Shown here: positions 31,891 through 42,880 of the stretch, piece by piece | Layout of the letters: every line of letters begins with the position of its first letter | Numbering within the stretch: the first letter of the stretch is position 1 | Assembly: GCA_032716605.1 (NCBI GenBank) | Contig: CM064539.1 | Location: forward strand, 784,590 to 848,589 | Direction: 5' to 3' | DNA length: 64,000 nt | DNA from: Paralithodes platypus | Taxonomy: Eukaryota; Arthropoda; Malacostraca; Decapoda; Lithodidae | Made by a program: the position numbers and the translations under genes | The notes under the pieces: model-generated | What the model was told of the DNA's origin: nothing | The model's database searches: none | Seen by the model: only the letters and a program-made list of their open reading frames with translations

Positions 31891-31989
31891 ACACCGAAGC
31901 CCAGAACTGTTACCTATAAAGAAACACCTCTAATAAAGAAAGAAGCAAAAAGCAAGATGATGATAGCTTGCTTGAGGGGGTGACGGAGA

Positions 31990-32482
31990 TTTAAGGGGGG
32001 GGTCACCTCGTTTTTTTCTCTCTCTCTCCCTCTTTCTCTGAGTTATATGCCTGCCATCATACACATTTCGAGCTCAAACCCACTATTTAACGGGGAGGCC
32101 GTATCGCTTTCGTCCTCCCTGTTGATTATATTTTGATATTTTAGTTACCCATAAAAATATGTTTTCTTATACAATGTTTACAGAAAACGATTGAATAATA
32201 TGGGTAACTAAATGGAACCGCGTACTATATATTTTTTCATTTTCGTTTATTTAAAGAATTTGCGAGTTAAAGTACCCATTCTTCATAAAATAGAAGATGC
32301 TATATTTAAGGTTCAGTATCCACTTACTATGAATCAGCGTAACAGCAAAAAACAAAAACAAAAAACGATATTGATATTATACCTGTAGGAGCTGGGAGCT
32401 ATGGCTCATTCGTGTTCCGAGTGTTGATTCATTAGCAGTTTATTGCTTTATACTCCGTTGCGTTGTAATTGGCGGTAGTATA
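31990..32482. other. Family A MITE end, then unassigned DNA
   Basis: TTTAAGGGGGGGGTCACCTC near 31990 is a family A left end without a detectable right end. The remaining 400 bp are AT-rich with no ORF. Confidence 0.5.
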
Positions 32483-32677
32483 TGTTACGTGATTTGAATA
32501 AACAGCGCTTGGCGCCACCTAACTCCTTACCCGCAATGCAAGGGGGACTGCCCGCTACTAACGGCTAGAGAATAAACACAGCTGTCTCACACCACCCGTC
32601 TCTTCTTCATTACCTGCATTGACCTCTATACCTTAACTCACCATGCCCATTACTACTACAACTAAGAACACGAAACA
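32483..32677 (+). repeat. 5' LTR of the gypsy element
   Basis: 195 bp, starting TGTTACGTGATTTGAATAAA and ending CACGAAACA. The first ~115 bp match 38642-38761 with a few substitutions and a short insertion. AATAAA occurs twice. Confidence 0.85.
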
Positions 32678-32892
32678 TGGTGGCAGCCTGGTGAAGGTGG
32701 AGATGAGAGGATAATCCCGAGTATGCTGTGTATTGGAAGAAATGCTGTTGTGTTGTGTTGCTGCCCTTGCCGAAACATTCAAATCTGCGAATGTCGGACC
32801 AATATGAACCTGCTGATTTCTCCTGCCCGTGAGTCAAGTTATCTTCTAGCAACTTACTGATACGTGTACTTGTGATCTACAAGTGTGGCAGC

Positions 32893-33638
32893 ATGACTGA
32901 CAACAGCTCTGCCCCTCACCAAGACTGCCGACATGCTGGTGTCAAGAATCCCCAACCCTTCTGTTTGGGAACAAATGTGGCGGAAAACTGGAAGCTGTTT
33001 AAACAACGTTGGAGTATGTATGCTCTTCTTGCAGCTACTTAAAATGAGAAATCTAACTCTGGAGATTTGTATTGATGCCTGTAAAGCTGCTGAGAGTGCC
33101 AAGTCACAAACCAGAGTCCTGAACCCTCAAACTGTGAATAAAGTTAGGTCAAGACCAGGCAAATCTAACCAGGCATTTAGGTCTAAAAGTGTGTCTAGAA
33201 AGTGTAAGTTTTGTGGTCTCTCACATGTATTTGCAAAGAGTAGGTGTCCAGCTTTTGGGAAAGAATGTCGGAAGTGTGGTGAAAGAGATCATTTTGCAAG
33301 CATGTGTAGTGCCAATGTTGCTGATAAATCCTCTAGGTCCAGAAAGAAAGCTGTACGCCAGGTTGCTGAGTGTGAACATGACTCCCAGAGTTCTAATTCT
33401 GATGAAGAATGGGTAAATTCTCTAGATTGCATGTCTGTGAACTCTGTAAAGCCTGCTAGTAAGGATGTTAAATGTTGCATGTTGGTGGATGATAAAGAGG
33501 TAACTTTCCAGATTGACACTGGCTCATCAGTCAATGCTCTACCAGTACAGTATGCAAGGAATGTACAGAAGACTAATAGAATTCTTACCACCTGGAACAA
33601 CTCCATTCAAACTGCCTTGGGTGTGTGTAGGAGAAGCA
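32893..33638 (+). pseudogene. Gypsy gag and start of protease, broken
   Basis: ATG at 32893 opens 'MTDNSSAPHQD...ENWKLFKQRWSMYAL', a gag N-terminal motif, which stops near 33048. After a frame change and apparent internal deletion, the frame ending at 33670 encodes 'CKFCGLSHVFAKSRCPAFG', a CCHC knuckle CxxCxxxxHFxxxC, and then 'FQIDTGSSVNALP', the retropepsin catalytic DTGS. The frame then runs into the TTAA-flanked insertion, so gag-protease is split. Confidence 0.8.
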
Positions 33639-33642
33639 TTAA

Positions 33643-34239
33643 CCTAACAAGTGCGCATGGGGGTAATTAGACACCTCTCCCTGTGCGCATGTATTTGAGG
33701 TGTTTCCCTCACTAAAATATTCATTGTACCATTAATAGCATTAATACTTATCCATACGCGCCTATTATGGGTTGATTATAAAGGTATTAACCTGAAACAA
33801 CAATAAAACGAGTGAAAACAGCGTTTGGATGGTCAAAATCGGAGATATAGCCCGCGAGTTGTATAATGTATGGGTGAGGCAAGCTGCTTTCTCGCCAATT
33901 TCCCCCAAGGCCACTGAGACACAGTCGATCGATACTCTCTCTCTCTCTTGCACTCGCTTGCCATCAGTGATGACAACGCCCTGCTTGCAACTCGCTAATG
34001 TTAGCACGAAAATATACCTCAGAATAAGGGAATAACAGGGAAAATAGGTGATAACTGAAGGAGAGGAGGAAAGTGGGGAAGGAGGGGAGGTAGAGGACTG
34101 AGATTTTGCATGGCCCAGGGGCCAATTTTTTTTTTTTTTTTTTTCGATGTCAAAAGTTTATTTATTTTTTCTCTGACTCTTAAGAGTCTTCCCGCAGTTC
34201 GCCGGGGGAACTCTTAAGAGTCTCCCGGCAGTTCCCGGG
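33643..34239. mobile_element. TTAA-flanked insertion, family E
   Basis: 597 bp between duplicated TTAA (33639-33642 and 34240-34243). Removing it rejoins the gypsy frame from '..GRRSI' to 'KNPRNG..'. It starts CCTAACAAGTGCGCATGG and ends GGCAGTTCCCGGG. A homologous copy in inverse orientation spans about 62690-63185. It contains a T run (34128-34144) and no ORF. TTAA duplication with CC...GGG ends is piggyBac-like. Confidence 0.8.
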
Positions 34240-34243
34240 TTAA

Positions 34244-34942
34244 GAATCCAAGGAATGGTAAGTAAGAAGTATTCTGTAGAGTTTGTCGTGTTTGAAGGAA
34301 ATTTAGCCCCTCTTTTGGGACTTCGGGCTAGCAGACAAATGGGTCTAATCACGGTTAATGAAAATGCATTTGAATGTGTGGATGCTCTGAAAGTGACTGA
34401 GGCTGACTGTAAAGCTGAGATTTTGAGTGGCAGTCTAGGTACCCTGCCAGGTGTACAGACACTTTCATTAGATCCTCAGGTGCAGCCAACCATTATGCCT
34501 GATAGGAGAGTTCCTATTGCACTTAAGACTAAGCTGAAGTCTGAACTTGATCGACTAGAAACTTTAGGTGTTATTGTACCTGTTAGTGAACCAACTGAGT
34601 GGGTTAGTCAGATTGTTACACCTAAGAAGAATGGTGACATTAGAATTTGTATAGACCCTAGAGAACTCAACAAAGCTTTGCTCCGAGAGCGTTATACTCT
34701 TCCTGTACTTGAGGACACACTACACGAGTTGGGCCAGTCAAAAGTTTTCTCTAAAGCTGATCTTGCCTCTGGGTACTGGCACATCAAACTTGATGAAAAA
34801 TCTAGTTTCCTAACCACTTTTCAAACATGTTGTGGCAGATACCGCTGGGTCCGGCTTCCTTTTGGTTTGTCAGTATCGTCAGAAATCTTTAAAAAAAAAA
34901 GACTGCTTAAGGCGTTACAAGGTCTATCTGGTGTAGTGTGCA
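34244..34942 (+). pseudogene. Gypsy protease C-term and RT N-terminal half
   Basis: Encodes 'LAPLLGLRASRQMGLITV' (protease end), 'VSEPTEWVSQIVTPKKNGDI', 'RICIDPRELNKALLRERYTL' and 'VFSKADLASGYWHIKLDEKS', with the first catalytic Asp in 'KADLASGYWHI'. An A run near 34890 causes a frame slip. The frame ends at the LINE insertion just after 'GVVCI', immediately before the ADD active-site box. Confidence 0.85.
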
Positions 34943-36259
34943 TTTTTTTTTTTTTTTTAAGAGACAATGAACGGAGGAAGGAAAAACACAGATAAAACAA
35001 AAAGGTCCATGTGCCTAAAGGCATCCTCCATTCATAAAATGTTTGTAACAACTGGATTTAAACATTTGTAGATTGTAAGTTTGTGGAAAGCAATTCGAGG
35101 GAAGTGAATTCCAAAGAGTAGTAGCTCTGGGGATAAATGAATTCTGATAAGCAGAAGTTCTGCATTGTGGAGGAGAAAGTGTAAATTCATGGGCGCTCTC
35201 AGCTGCCCTAGTTCTACGGGGAAAGATGTGGAGAGGCGGCACAATTGAAGCAAGTTCCTCGGAACAATTGCTGTGAAAATATCTGTAGAATAATGCAAGG
35301 GATGCAACGTTTCTTCGTATGGATAATGTAGGAAGGTCCTGTGTGATTGCAGGGTTATTGATTAATCTAATAGCTTTATTTTGAATTTTGTCCAACTGCC
35401 TCAATGCAACCACTCCACTTCCACCCCACAGAGGTGAACAGTAATCCATCTGAGAACGCACATGACTTTTATATATCACGGCCAACTGCTCGTCAGTGAA
35501 GAATTCTCGAACTCTGTACAGGAGTCCCAGTTTTTTAGAGGCATTCTTAGCAATGCTTCTAACATAATGTGTCCAGCTCAAGTTAGTAGTTAATGTTACA
35601 CCGAGAATGTCAATACTAGGGGAAGTGGGAATATTTACATCATTAAAAAATATATGGGAGTCAGTGAGATTCTGTCGGTTAGAAAATTGAATGTACTTGG
35701 TTTTCTGTGCATTAAAGGAAACTAGATTCTTTTGTCCCCATCCATTAATTCTAGAAAGGTCCTGGTTCAGAGAAATTGCAGTGTTTATTTTTGAATTTAT
35801 AAGATCGGGTTGGGTGAAAGAATTGGTAAATGTGAAGGAACTGTGGAGTGTTGAGTCATCTGCGTAGGAATGTATTGGATTATGAGTGGTAGATATGAGA
35901 TCATTGATATGAATGAGGAACAGAATTGGGGCCAAAACTGATCCCTGGGGAACACCAGCATTTATTGAGTGAAATTGAGAATAAAGGCCATCTACCATTA
36001 CACGTATTTTTCTGTTATGAAGATAAGAAGAAATTAGTGGAACTAATGATGCAAGGCCGTAGTGTGACATCTTCGACAATAAGGATTGATGCCAGACTCT
36101 ATCAAATGCCTTTGATATATCCAGTGCTATTGTATGTGTTTCACCATGTTGGTCTGTAGCTTGGTTGATTTGATGCGTAAGAAGGCATAGCATGTCTGCA
36201 GTTGATCGACATCGTCTAAAACCATATTGCCTATCACTGATTAATTTATTATTCTCAAG
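34943..36259 (-). mobile_element. 5'-truncated LINE, second copy of the 6983 family
   Basis: Minus-strand LINE with poly(A) (T run 34943-34958) and an uninterrupted frame from about 36258 to 35015 encoding RT from 'YLENNKLISDRQYGFRRCRS' to the same C-terminal end as the copy at 8775. It differs from that copy at only a few residues. It landed inside the gypsy RT active site, between GTGTGCAT and AGCTGATGAT. No clean target duplication was found. Confidence 0.9.
35015..36258 (-). pseudogene. LINE RT fragment, truncated
   Basis: Same protein as the 6991-8775 frame but starting 15 residues before 'DRQYGFRRCRST'. It retains 'ALDISKAFDRVW', 'AGVPQGSVLAP' and SYADDSTLH. Truncation removes the RT N-terminal (fingers) motifs, so it cannot be active. 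Confidence 0.85.
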
Positions 36260-37165
36260 ATAGCTGATGATGTGATCATTCATGGGAAATCTCTGGAAGA
36301 GCATGACACCAACTTGGAGCAATTCTTTAAGAGGTGTCAGGCAATGAATATAAAGCTAAATAAGGACAAGCTCACTCTGAGAACTGATAATGTCAAATTC
36401 ATGGGACACTGTATAACAAAAGATGGCCTGGTAACTGATCCTGACAAAATTAGAGCTATATGTGAGTACTCGGCTCCTACAAATGTAGTGGAACTGAGAC
36501 GCTTCTTAGGCATTGTTAACTATCTTGCAAGGTTTCTTCCCAATTCATCATCTGTCTTATATCCCTTACATAATCTTGTAAAGAAAGATGTTTCTTGGGT
36601 GTGGTCTGCCAGTCAACAAGAAGCTTTTGATCAAATTAAGAATATGATTACATGTAGCCCAGTACTTGCATTTTACAACCCCTGTGATGAGCTTACCCTG
36701 GAAAATGATGCTAGTGAGTATGGTCTGGGCTCTGCGCTAATGCAAAATGGGAAGCCTGTAGCTTTTGCCAGTCGATCCTTGTCTAAATCTGAAAGAAACT
36801 ATGCGCAGATTGAAAAAGAAATGTTAGCCATAGTGTATGGATTGGAGAAATTTCATCACTATACGTATGGGAGATCAGTTAGGGTCCTCACAGATCACAA
36901 ACCATGTGTGTCCATAGTGAACAAGCCACTATCTCGTGCTCCGTGACGACTGCAATCAATGCTCCTCCGCACTCAAGACTACCAGTACCTGCTGATGTAC
37001 CGGCCCGGTAAAGAGATCCCTATTGCTGATGCTCTTTCGCGTGCTCCCCTACCTGACACAGGAGACGATTCCTTTTCTGTGAACAGTCTAGCCTACTCCC
37101 AATTCCGTGATTCTCGCCTTCAGGAGATATGCCGTGCCACAGAAGAAGATTCAACTCTAAAGTGA
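36260..37165 (+). pseudogene. Gypsy RT C-terminal half and RNase H
   Basis: Resumes with the active-site 'ADDVIIHGKSLEEHD'. It continues through 'VKFMGHCITKDGLVTDPDKI' and 'LRRFLGIVNYLARFLPNSSS', then RNase H: 'LENDASEYGLGSALMQ', 'SERNYAQIEKEMLAIVYGLE' and 'VLTDHKPC'. A TGA at about 36944 interrupts before 'YLLMYRPGKEIPIADALSRA' (to 37165). The first RNase H acid, normally 'T/D-A-S', reads ENDAS. Confidence 0.85.
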
Positions 37166-38318
37166 CTCAAGGTAGTTATTGTTCAAGGGTGGCCTAATGA
37201 GAAGACTCACCTTCCAGATTGCTTGGCTCCATATTTTAGCTATAGAGATGAGATGTCTGTTGAAGATGGTGTCATCCTTAGAGGTGAGAGAGTTGTAATC
37301 CCGAGCTCTATGCGGTATGAGATGATGGAGAAGGTGCATGCTGGCCATTCTGGTGTGAATTCCTGCCTACGTTGAGCGAGGGAGCTGATTTACTGGCCTA
37401 GGATGTCTTCTGAAATTCGGATGTTTGTCGAGTCCTGCGATGTCTGCGCATCCTATTCATTTAAGCAATCCCCTGAGCCTCTTTATCAACATGAAGTTCC
37501 AGAACGTCCCTGGGAGAAAGTGGCAACTGACCTATTCACCATCCAAAACCGAGACTACCTTATGACTGTGGACTACTTTAGTCAATTCATTGAGGTGGAC
37601 TATCTTTCAGAAACAACCTCGGAGGCCGTCATTACAAAACTTAAGCACCACTTTGCCCGACATGGCATACCTGACACTGTTATAAGTGATAACGGTCCAC
37701 AGTTCTCATCTCATCAGTTTCAGTCATTTGCAAAAGACGTGGAAGTTCTGCCACGAAACCTCAAGTCCTGGAAACCCTAAATCCAACGGTGCAGCTGAAG
37801 CCGCAGTGAAATCTGTTAAAATAATGATGAAGAAGTGCCATCGAGCCAAAGAAGATCCCTATCTTGGATTACTGAACATGCATAATACCCCTCAAGAAGG
37901 TATGACAACTAGTTCAGCTCAACGTCTTATGGGACGTCGCACCAAAACTCTAATCCCCACTACCAGTGTCCGCCTGCATCCAAGTACTCATGCTGGGGAA
38001 CGAGAACGCATGGAAAATAAAAAAGCCACAACTGCGGAATGCTACATGAATAGAAGAAGCCTCAAACCTCTGTCTATCGGGGATACCGTGCGAGTACAAC
38101 CAATAAATGATCCAAAGAAGGAATGGAAGGAGGCGACTGTGGACAAACGACTGAATACCCGAAGTTATGAGGTAACAACGAATGACGGAGGTACGTACAG
38201 GAGAAACCGTCTACAACTACGATCTTCAACACCGGCCAGGACACCTAGAAAGACTTGTAATAATGAAAACATAACACCCGTATGTGATGCGTCCTTGGCA
38301 CCTGAGACTGAGTTGTGA
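37166..38318 (+). pseudogene. Gypsy integrase, frameshifted
   Basis: The HHCC zinc region is visible as 'HAGHSGVNSCLR' then CDVCASY (37330-37460) with a stop between. The catalytic core has 'VATDLFTIQNRDYLMTVDYF' (Asp) and 'DTVISDNGPQFSS' (Asp). After a frameshift near 37740, 'NPKSNGAAEAAVKSVK' supplies the Glu. The C-terminal part (38050-38318) has 'SIGDTVRVQP' and a basic tail. Two stops and one frameshift make it inactive. Confidence 0.85.
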
Positions 38319-38641
38319 GGACTGTATCAGATCTCCTGTAGTAGGTGACTATGTTACTAAGTCGGGTAGGACAGTTAAAGCACCCCACAAAGATGAACTT
38401 GTAAATATGTAATTTCTTTTTCTTTTCTCATATCTTGATCTGTAAGGAATTAAGTAATACCCGGTATTTATTTAGTTAACATTTATTCTTTCTTGTTCTT
38501 ATCCAATCATGCACATAGTATATAGGATACTTGCCATTTAATTATAATGTGCCTGCATATGTCCATGAATGTTGTTCAATGTAAGCCATCTCAGTAACAC
38601 AACTATTTTATGATTTATGCTTTGTTTCTGAAGGGGGAAGA

Positions 38642-38761
38642 TGTTACGTGATTTGAATAAACCGCGCTTGGCGCCACCTAACTCATTACCCACAATGCAA
38701 GGGGAAGGGGGTCTGCCCACTACTAATGGCTAGAGAATAAACACAGCTGTCTCACTCCACC
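38642..38761 (+). repeat. 3' LTR of the gypsy element, truncated
   Basis: Matches the first ~115 bp of the 5' LTR, then switches to unrelated sequence at ATATAAAGC. Confidence 0.85.
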
Positions 38762-39130
38762 ATATAAAGCTGTATCCTTCAACGGATTCTGATGTAATAA
38801 GGCTACACAGCATTAAATATGCAGCCCCACCATCAACAAATGGTGATAAATTGCCCATTACATTGAAACTAAAAACTAAAAACATTTCTAGAAAATGGTT
38901 TAGAAATAGAACATTCAAGACACAAATTGAGATAGGTCTTGACGAACAAAACTGGATTGAATATAATGGGACACTAGAATATAGGTTTGAGTCAGCGGTG
39001 TTTGTAATGCTATCTGCAATATCCTGGCTGAGGTCTGCAGCAAGATCCTCGACAGCTGCAGTATTATTAATGAAATCTTGGCGCAATTCACTGTGTAATT
39101 TAATGGCAATTCGCCCTATTGCCGACAGAA
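38762..39130. other. Unassigned, long minus-strand frame
   Basis: A 161-codon frame is open on the minus strand (39215-38730), with a segment 'AIKLHSELRQDFINNTAAVE' that looks protein-like and helical. It runs across the LTR boundary at 38761, so the annotated limits are not natural. No family recognised. It may be a retroelement ORF1 fragment. Confidence 0.25.
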
Positions 39131-39625
39131 TATTGCAAGACTTGTACAACACATAATTATGAAGAGTATGATTAGACCAAGATTGGAGTATGCAGCAGTG
39201 GTGTGGTCCCCGCATCTAAAGAAGCATATTCACAAGTTAGAAATAATCCAGAGAGCAGTTACTAGATTGGTTCCAAGTCTCAGAGAACTGCCATATGAAG
39301 GGAGGCTAGACAAATTAAATCTACCGAGTTTAAAAGAGAGGAGAGAGAGGGGAGACATGATAATCATGTACAAATGCACCCGGGGCTGGAGAGGCTGGAT
39401 AGGGAGGATATATTAATTATGGATACAGGAATAACTAGAGGCCACAGCTACAAAGTAAAAAGACCTACCTGCAAGAACGATATCAGGAAGTTTAGCTTCC
39501 CCTATAGATGTATTGACAAATGGAATGGGCTGGAGGAGGAGGTGGTAGGGGCAAGGAACATCCATATTTTCAAGAAAAAATTGGATAAAAAGTAGACTGA
39601 GAGACGGGACAACACGAGCTTAGCT
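39131..39625 (+). pseudogene. LINE RT C-terminal fragment, CR1-like
   Basis: 'MIRPRLEYAAVVWSPHLKKH', 'LRELPYEGRLDKLNLPSLKE', then, after a one-base frameshift near 39385, 'GHSYKVKRPTCKNDIRKFSF' and 'WNGLEEEVVGARNIHIFKKK'. It is the same family as 10005-11150 but divergent. Confidence 0.8.
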
Positions 39626-40960
39626 CAACGACGTCATCATCTACTCGGGAACATGGCCGGAGCACCTTCGTCGGCTACGACAAGTTTTGCAACGAATACG
39701 AGAGGCAGGGTTGAAACTCAAACCCTCCAAATGTGAGATGGCTAGAAATACAGTCGGATTTCTAGGACACGTAATATCCGATAAAGGCATCTCTCCTGAT
39801 CCCAAGAAGTTATCTGCCATCCAAAACCAACAGCCCCCCACCACAGTAAAAGGAGTACGATAATTTTTAGGACTAGCCACATACTACAGACGTTTCGTCC
39901 CACATTTTGCCGAAATAGCCAGACCTTTACACCAACTCACTCACAAGGACACCGAGTTTTCCTGGACCCCAGAATGTCATGCAGCATTCGATACACTTAA
40001 AGAAAAACTAGTGCAAGCCCCCACCGTATCCTTCCCAGACTACAAGCAGCCATTTCGTCTCTACACTGACGTCTCCCTGTATGCGATTGGAGCAGTTCTC
40101 GCCCAAATCCAAGAAGGAAAAGAACACATGATTGCATACGCTAGCTCTACTTTAAATGTTGCTCAACAGAATTATGCCGCCACCAAACGATAATGTCTCG
40201 GAGTCATTTGGGCCCTCAACCATTTCTGTTCATTTGTACTAGGAGCTAAGTTGGACATCATTACCGACCACCAGTCTTTGCAATGGTTCCGGAAATGTGA
40301 AACCAATTCCGCCTTTCTAGTATGATGGAGAGAAATGCTAGAGGAGTAGGACTTCGTCATCCATTACCGGCCAGGAAAACTACACACCAACGCTGATGCA
40401 CTCTCACGTCTACCTCAAAATATTCCAAATCCCCCCTCACCTCTGCACCAGAAAGAAGCCCCCCAAAAATCGATTACGATTATGCTACAGTTCCGCAACG
40501 AGCCCCAATCATAAATAAACCAAGTTCAGCTTTCAGTAAACCAACCCCTAGCCCCTCAACAATGACCACCAACCTAACACCGTTCACCTTACCTACCCGA
40601 CTTGCACCTCCTTCTCTATCCCCGTTTCCATCCACCCTATCCCCCCAACAAAATGATAACTCTCAACCATCCAGTTCTCCTAACCTAAGCATGTCCCCCA
40701 CCAGTCCAAAATCCTCACCTACACCCACCCCTAACCCAAAACCCCCACAGTACAAAACCTCATCTAGCGAATCTAGCCCCGAACCGCCAATCAGGCAAAA
40801 TATTCGGACAAAGTCAGGACGGCTAGTGACAAGACCCGTGCGATTCTCCCCAATCTTAACCATAAAAGAAGAAAACAATATAAACCAACAAACAATCCAC
40901 CCAACACACACACCCTCAGAATTGCAGACATACACAACCCAGAATACCACCAAGTACTGA
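39626..40960 (+). pseudogene. Second gypsy element, RT-RNase H and pol end
   Basis: Starts inside the RT with 'DVIIYSGTWPEHLRRLRQVL', then 'VGFLGHVISDKGISPDPKKL', 'FLGLATYYRRFVPHFAEIAR', RNase H 'LYTDVSLYAIGAVLAQIQEG', 'DHQSLQWF' and 'HYRPGKLHTNADALSRLPQN'. In-frame stops occur near 39860, 40192, 40323 and 40348. The integrase is missing; after 40440 comes a Pro/Ser/Thr-rich tail ending 'GRLVTRPVRFSPIL', typical of the extreme C terminus of gypsy pol. An internal deletion therefore joins RNase H to the pol C terminus. Confidence 0.8.
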
Positions 40961-41089
40961 AAGCGATGCCCCACCCAGGTAGACCTAATCCTGGTACACC
41001 TACGTCCGCAGGAAGGTATGACCTGCCGGCCAACACAGCCAAAGAAATTACTTGCTGCCCAGCTCAACGACATAGTCTACTCTTGCTCA

Positions 41090-41250
41090 TATCTTAAATA
41101 TATTTATATGCAGATGCTTATCATCGAAATTTAAATACCCTTATAGAAAAAATAAATCCAGAGTTAATTTTAGTGAACAGATGGATCCAATCAAATAAAT
41201 TAACACTAAATTTAAAAAATTCCCATTAATTTTTGCAAGGAGGAAGTATG
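41090..41250 (+). pseudogene. LINE RT scrap (YADA box region)
   Basis: Reads 'YADAYHRNLNTLIEKINPEL' then 'VNRWIQSNKLTLNLKNS', the active-site-to-thumb stretch of a Jockey-like RT (Y-A-D-D altered to YADA). Cut off at 41255 by the DIRS element. Confidence 0.6.
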
Positions 41251-41257
41251 AGCTATT

Positions 41258-41555
41258 TGTTAGTAGTCTTGGAAAATCCAACGTCAAGGCTATTAACCTA
41301 ATTGCAATGACGACTTGTCTATTTTGACTGCTATGTCGTCATTCCAACCGCGGTTAAAAAGAAAACGTCTAGAGTCTACTCCTTATCTTGCTCTAGGAGA
41401 CCTTGTACATTAACCAAAACTACCACCGAAGGTGAAAAAAGCATAGAAGAGAAGAAAAAGGGGTTTACCTTAGTTACCGCTCAAGGCCCATCCCGTGTTC
41501 CGTCATGTGCAGATCCCTGTCGAACGTGCGCATGAGCGACCCTCTCTTGTCATCA
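41258..41555 (+). repeat. Left inverted terminal repeat, DIRS copy 1
   Basis: About 298 bp, TAGTAGTCTTGGAAAATCCA through CTCTCTTGTCATCA. Nearly identical to the reverse complement of 49321-49622. Confidence 0.92.
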
Positions 41556-42051
41556 TTTTTTCACGCGTCGCCATTGTTGAGTCCGCTTTTGTTGTGCTCC
41601 TTCAATTCACCCTGTTTTAGGTTAGTTTCGGCTTATCTGGCCTTCTTTTTGTTAGACAGATGTTACGTGATCTAGGGCACACGTAAATGGGCTCCTCAGT
41701 GTGTATAATGGAGACGCGTGTGGAAATAGCTACCGAAGGTACGGGGGCGCCTGGCGTTCCTCGTCTATGTTTTTCATTTCTTTCTCTTTTCATATTCTTT
41801 TTTCCTGTTAGTCTGGGCATAGTTTAGCTTTTAGCTTGTTTTCTCATTCAGGAATTGCTATGCCCCTATGAGTTTTCATTTTTTCATAGCCTAGGTGTAC
41901 AGTTGCTAAACAATCTGAGATTTAGTTGGTGGCGGTGCTGTTTGTAGAGTTTGTGTCGGCCGCATTATTAGCGTTATTCCCGAGTCCCCCCTTTTGAGCC
42001 TTCACTGTGTCTCAAGGGCCTGGGCGACAGGTGGTTCGTGATATCCAGGGG

Positions 42052-42235
42052 TACCCCACGGGGGCCCCTCCTTCACGCCACAGGGTTTTTCGCCCCTGAC
42101 ACATTCTCTGCTCACGGCTAGGCCACCCTTTTTCTCGCCAGTTTCTTTTACTGGTTTTTGTTTTAACTTCCTGTTTCACCTCCATCCTTTCATAGTCTTT
42201 TTGCCCAATCCAGGGGTACCCCACGGGGGCCCCTG
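42052..42235 (+). repeat. Duplicated ATCCAGGGGTACCCC motif
   Basis: A ~25-bp word starting CCAGGGGTACCCCACGGG occurs at about 42052 and 42210 in the non-coding leader, and at the equivalent places (about 55279 and 55447) in copy 2. Conservation in both copies suggests a cis-acting role. Function unknown. Confidence 0.7.
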
Positions 42236-42514
42236 TTTGTGCCAAACCACCCTCCCTGCCACTTCTCCTCATGGGCTTTGCTCTATCTCTGTGGGTTGGG
42301 TGGTTCCTGGGGGATGTGCCTCCTCTCCCCTGGTGTGTCTTCCTTGCCTCTCCCTTGACCGGTTGAGTCAGGATATAATCAAGGAAGACACTGCTCAGCT
42401 TGATGGCCATCATCGCTTGGAGTTCATAAGGAGATGACGCATTTTTATGGGCCTTTTTTGGTATACCCTAGACGCTACTCTCGCTTTTTCGGCGCCGGAC
42501 CATCTCGGCCGGTC

Positions 42515-42657
42515 CCGCAAATTTGCGGAGAGCTCGATTCGGTCCTCCGGGACGTTTCGGCTCCCCGCAAATTTGCGGAGATCGCTGGGGGGTCCCGCGG
42601 AGCTGCGGGAGGGTTGTGTCGGTACGGTTATGCCTCAATTGGCCCGCAAATTTGCGG
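42515..42657 (+). promoter_or_regulatory. Cluster of CCGCAAATTTGCGG palindromes
   Basis: Perfect 14-bp palindromes at 42515-42528, 42565-42578 and 42644-42657. A degenerate fourth lies near 42595, and in copy 2 this site is nearly perfect (CCGCAAAATTGCGG). Spacing is about 50, 30 and 49 bp. They lie in the leader between the left ITR and gag. They could be binding sites for a dimeric protein or RNA hairpins. Confidence 0.65.
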
Positions 42658-42880
42658 TTATAGTTGGCTTTCACTGTTGACCTTTTTTATGTCATATTGT
42701 TGCCTGATACTATATTGGTGTATGCACTTTACTAGTGTTATGGACCCTGCATGTAAGGTGTTGAGTGGTGGTTAACACTTTCTCCATCTTTGCAGGTTCT
42801 GCTTGTGCTCTTCCACCTCGCCCGCCCTCCTCACCTACCTCGGTGCTCCCGGTTTAGAGTGAGTACGGATACCGATTTGC

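Larger units (their letters stand above)
32483..38761 (+). mobile_element. Ty3/gypsy LTR retrotransposon, nested and decayed
   Basis: 5' LTR 32483-32677, internal gag-protease-RT-RNase H-integrase in gypsy order, and a 3' LTR from 38642 truncated at 38761. A polypurine tract (AAGGGGGAAGA) lies directly upstream of the 3' LTR. TGGTGGCAGCC right after the 5' LTR is a plausible primer-binding site. It is interrupted by a TTAA-flanked element (33643-34239) and a minus-strand LINE (34943-36259). Confidence 0.9.

Noticed and set aside
40562..40960. Independent host gene encoding a Pro/Ser/Thr-rich protein
   Set aside because: It follows gypsy RNase H directly and ends in a basic motif typical of the gypsy pol C terminus.
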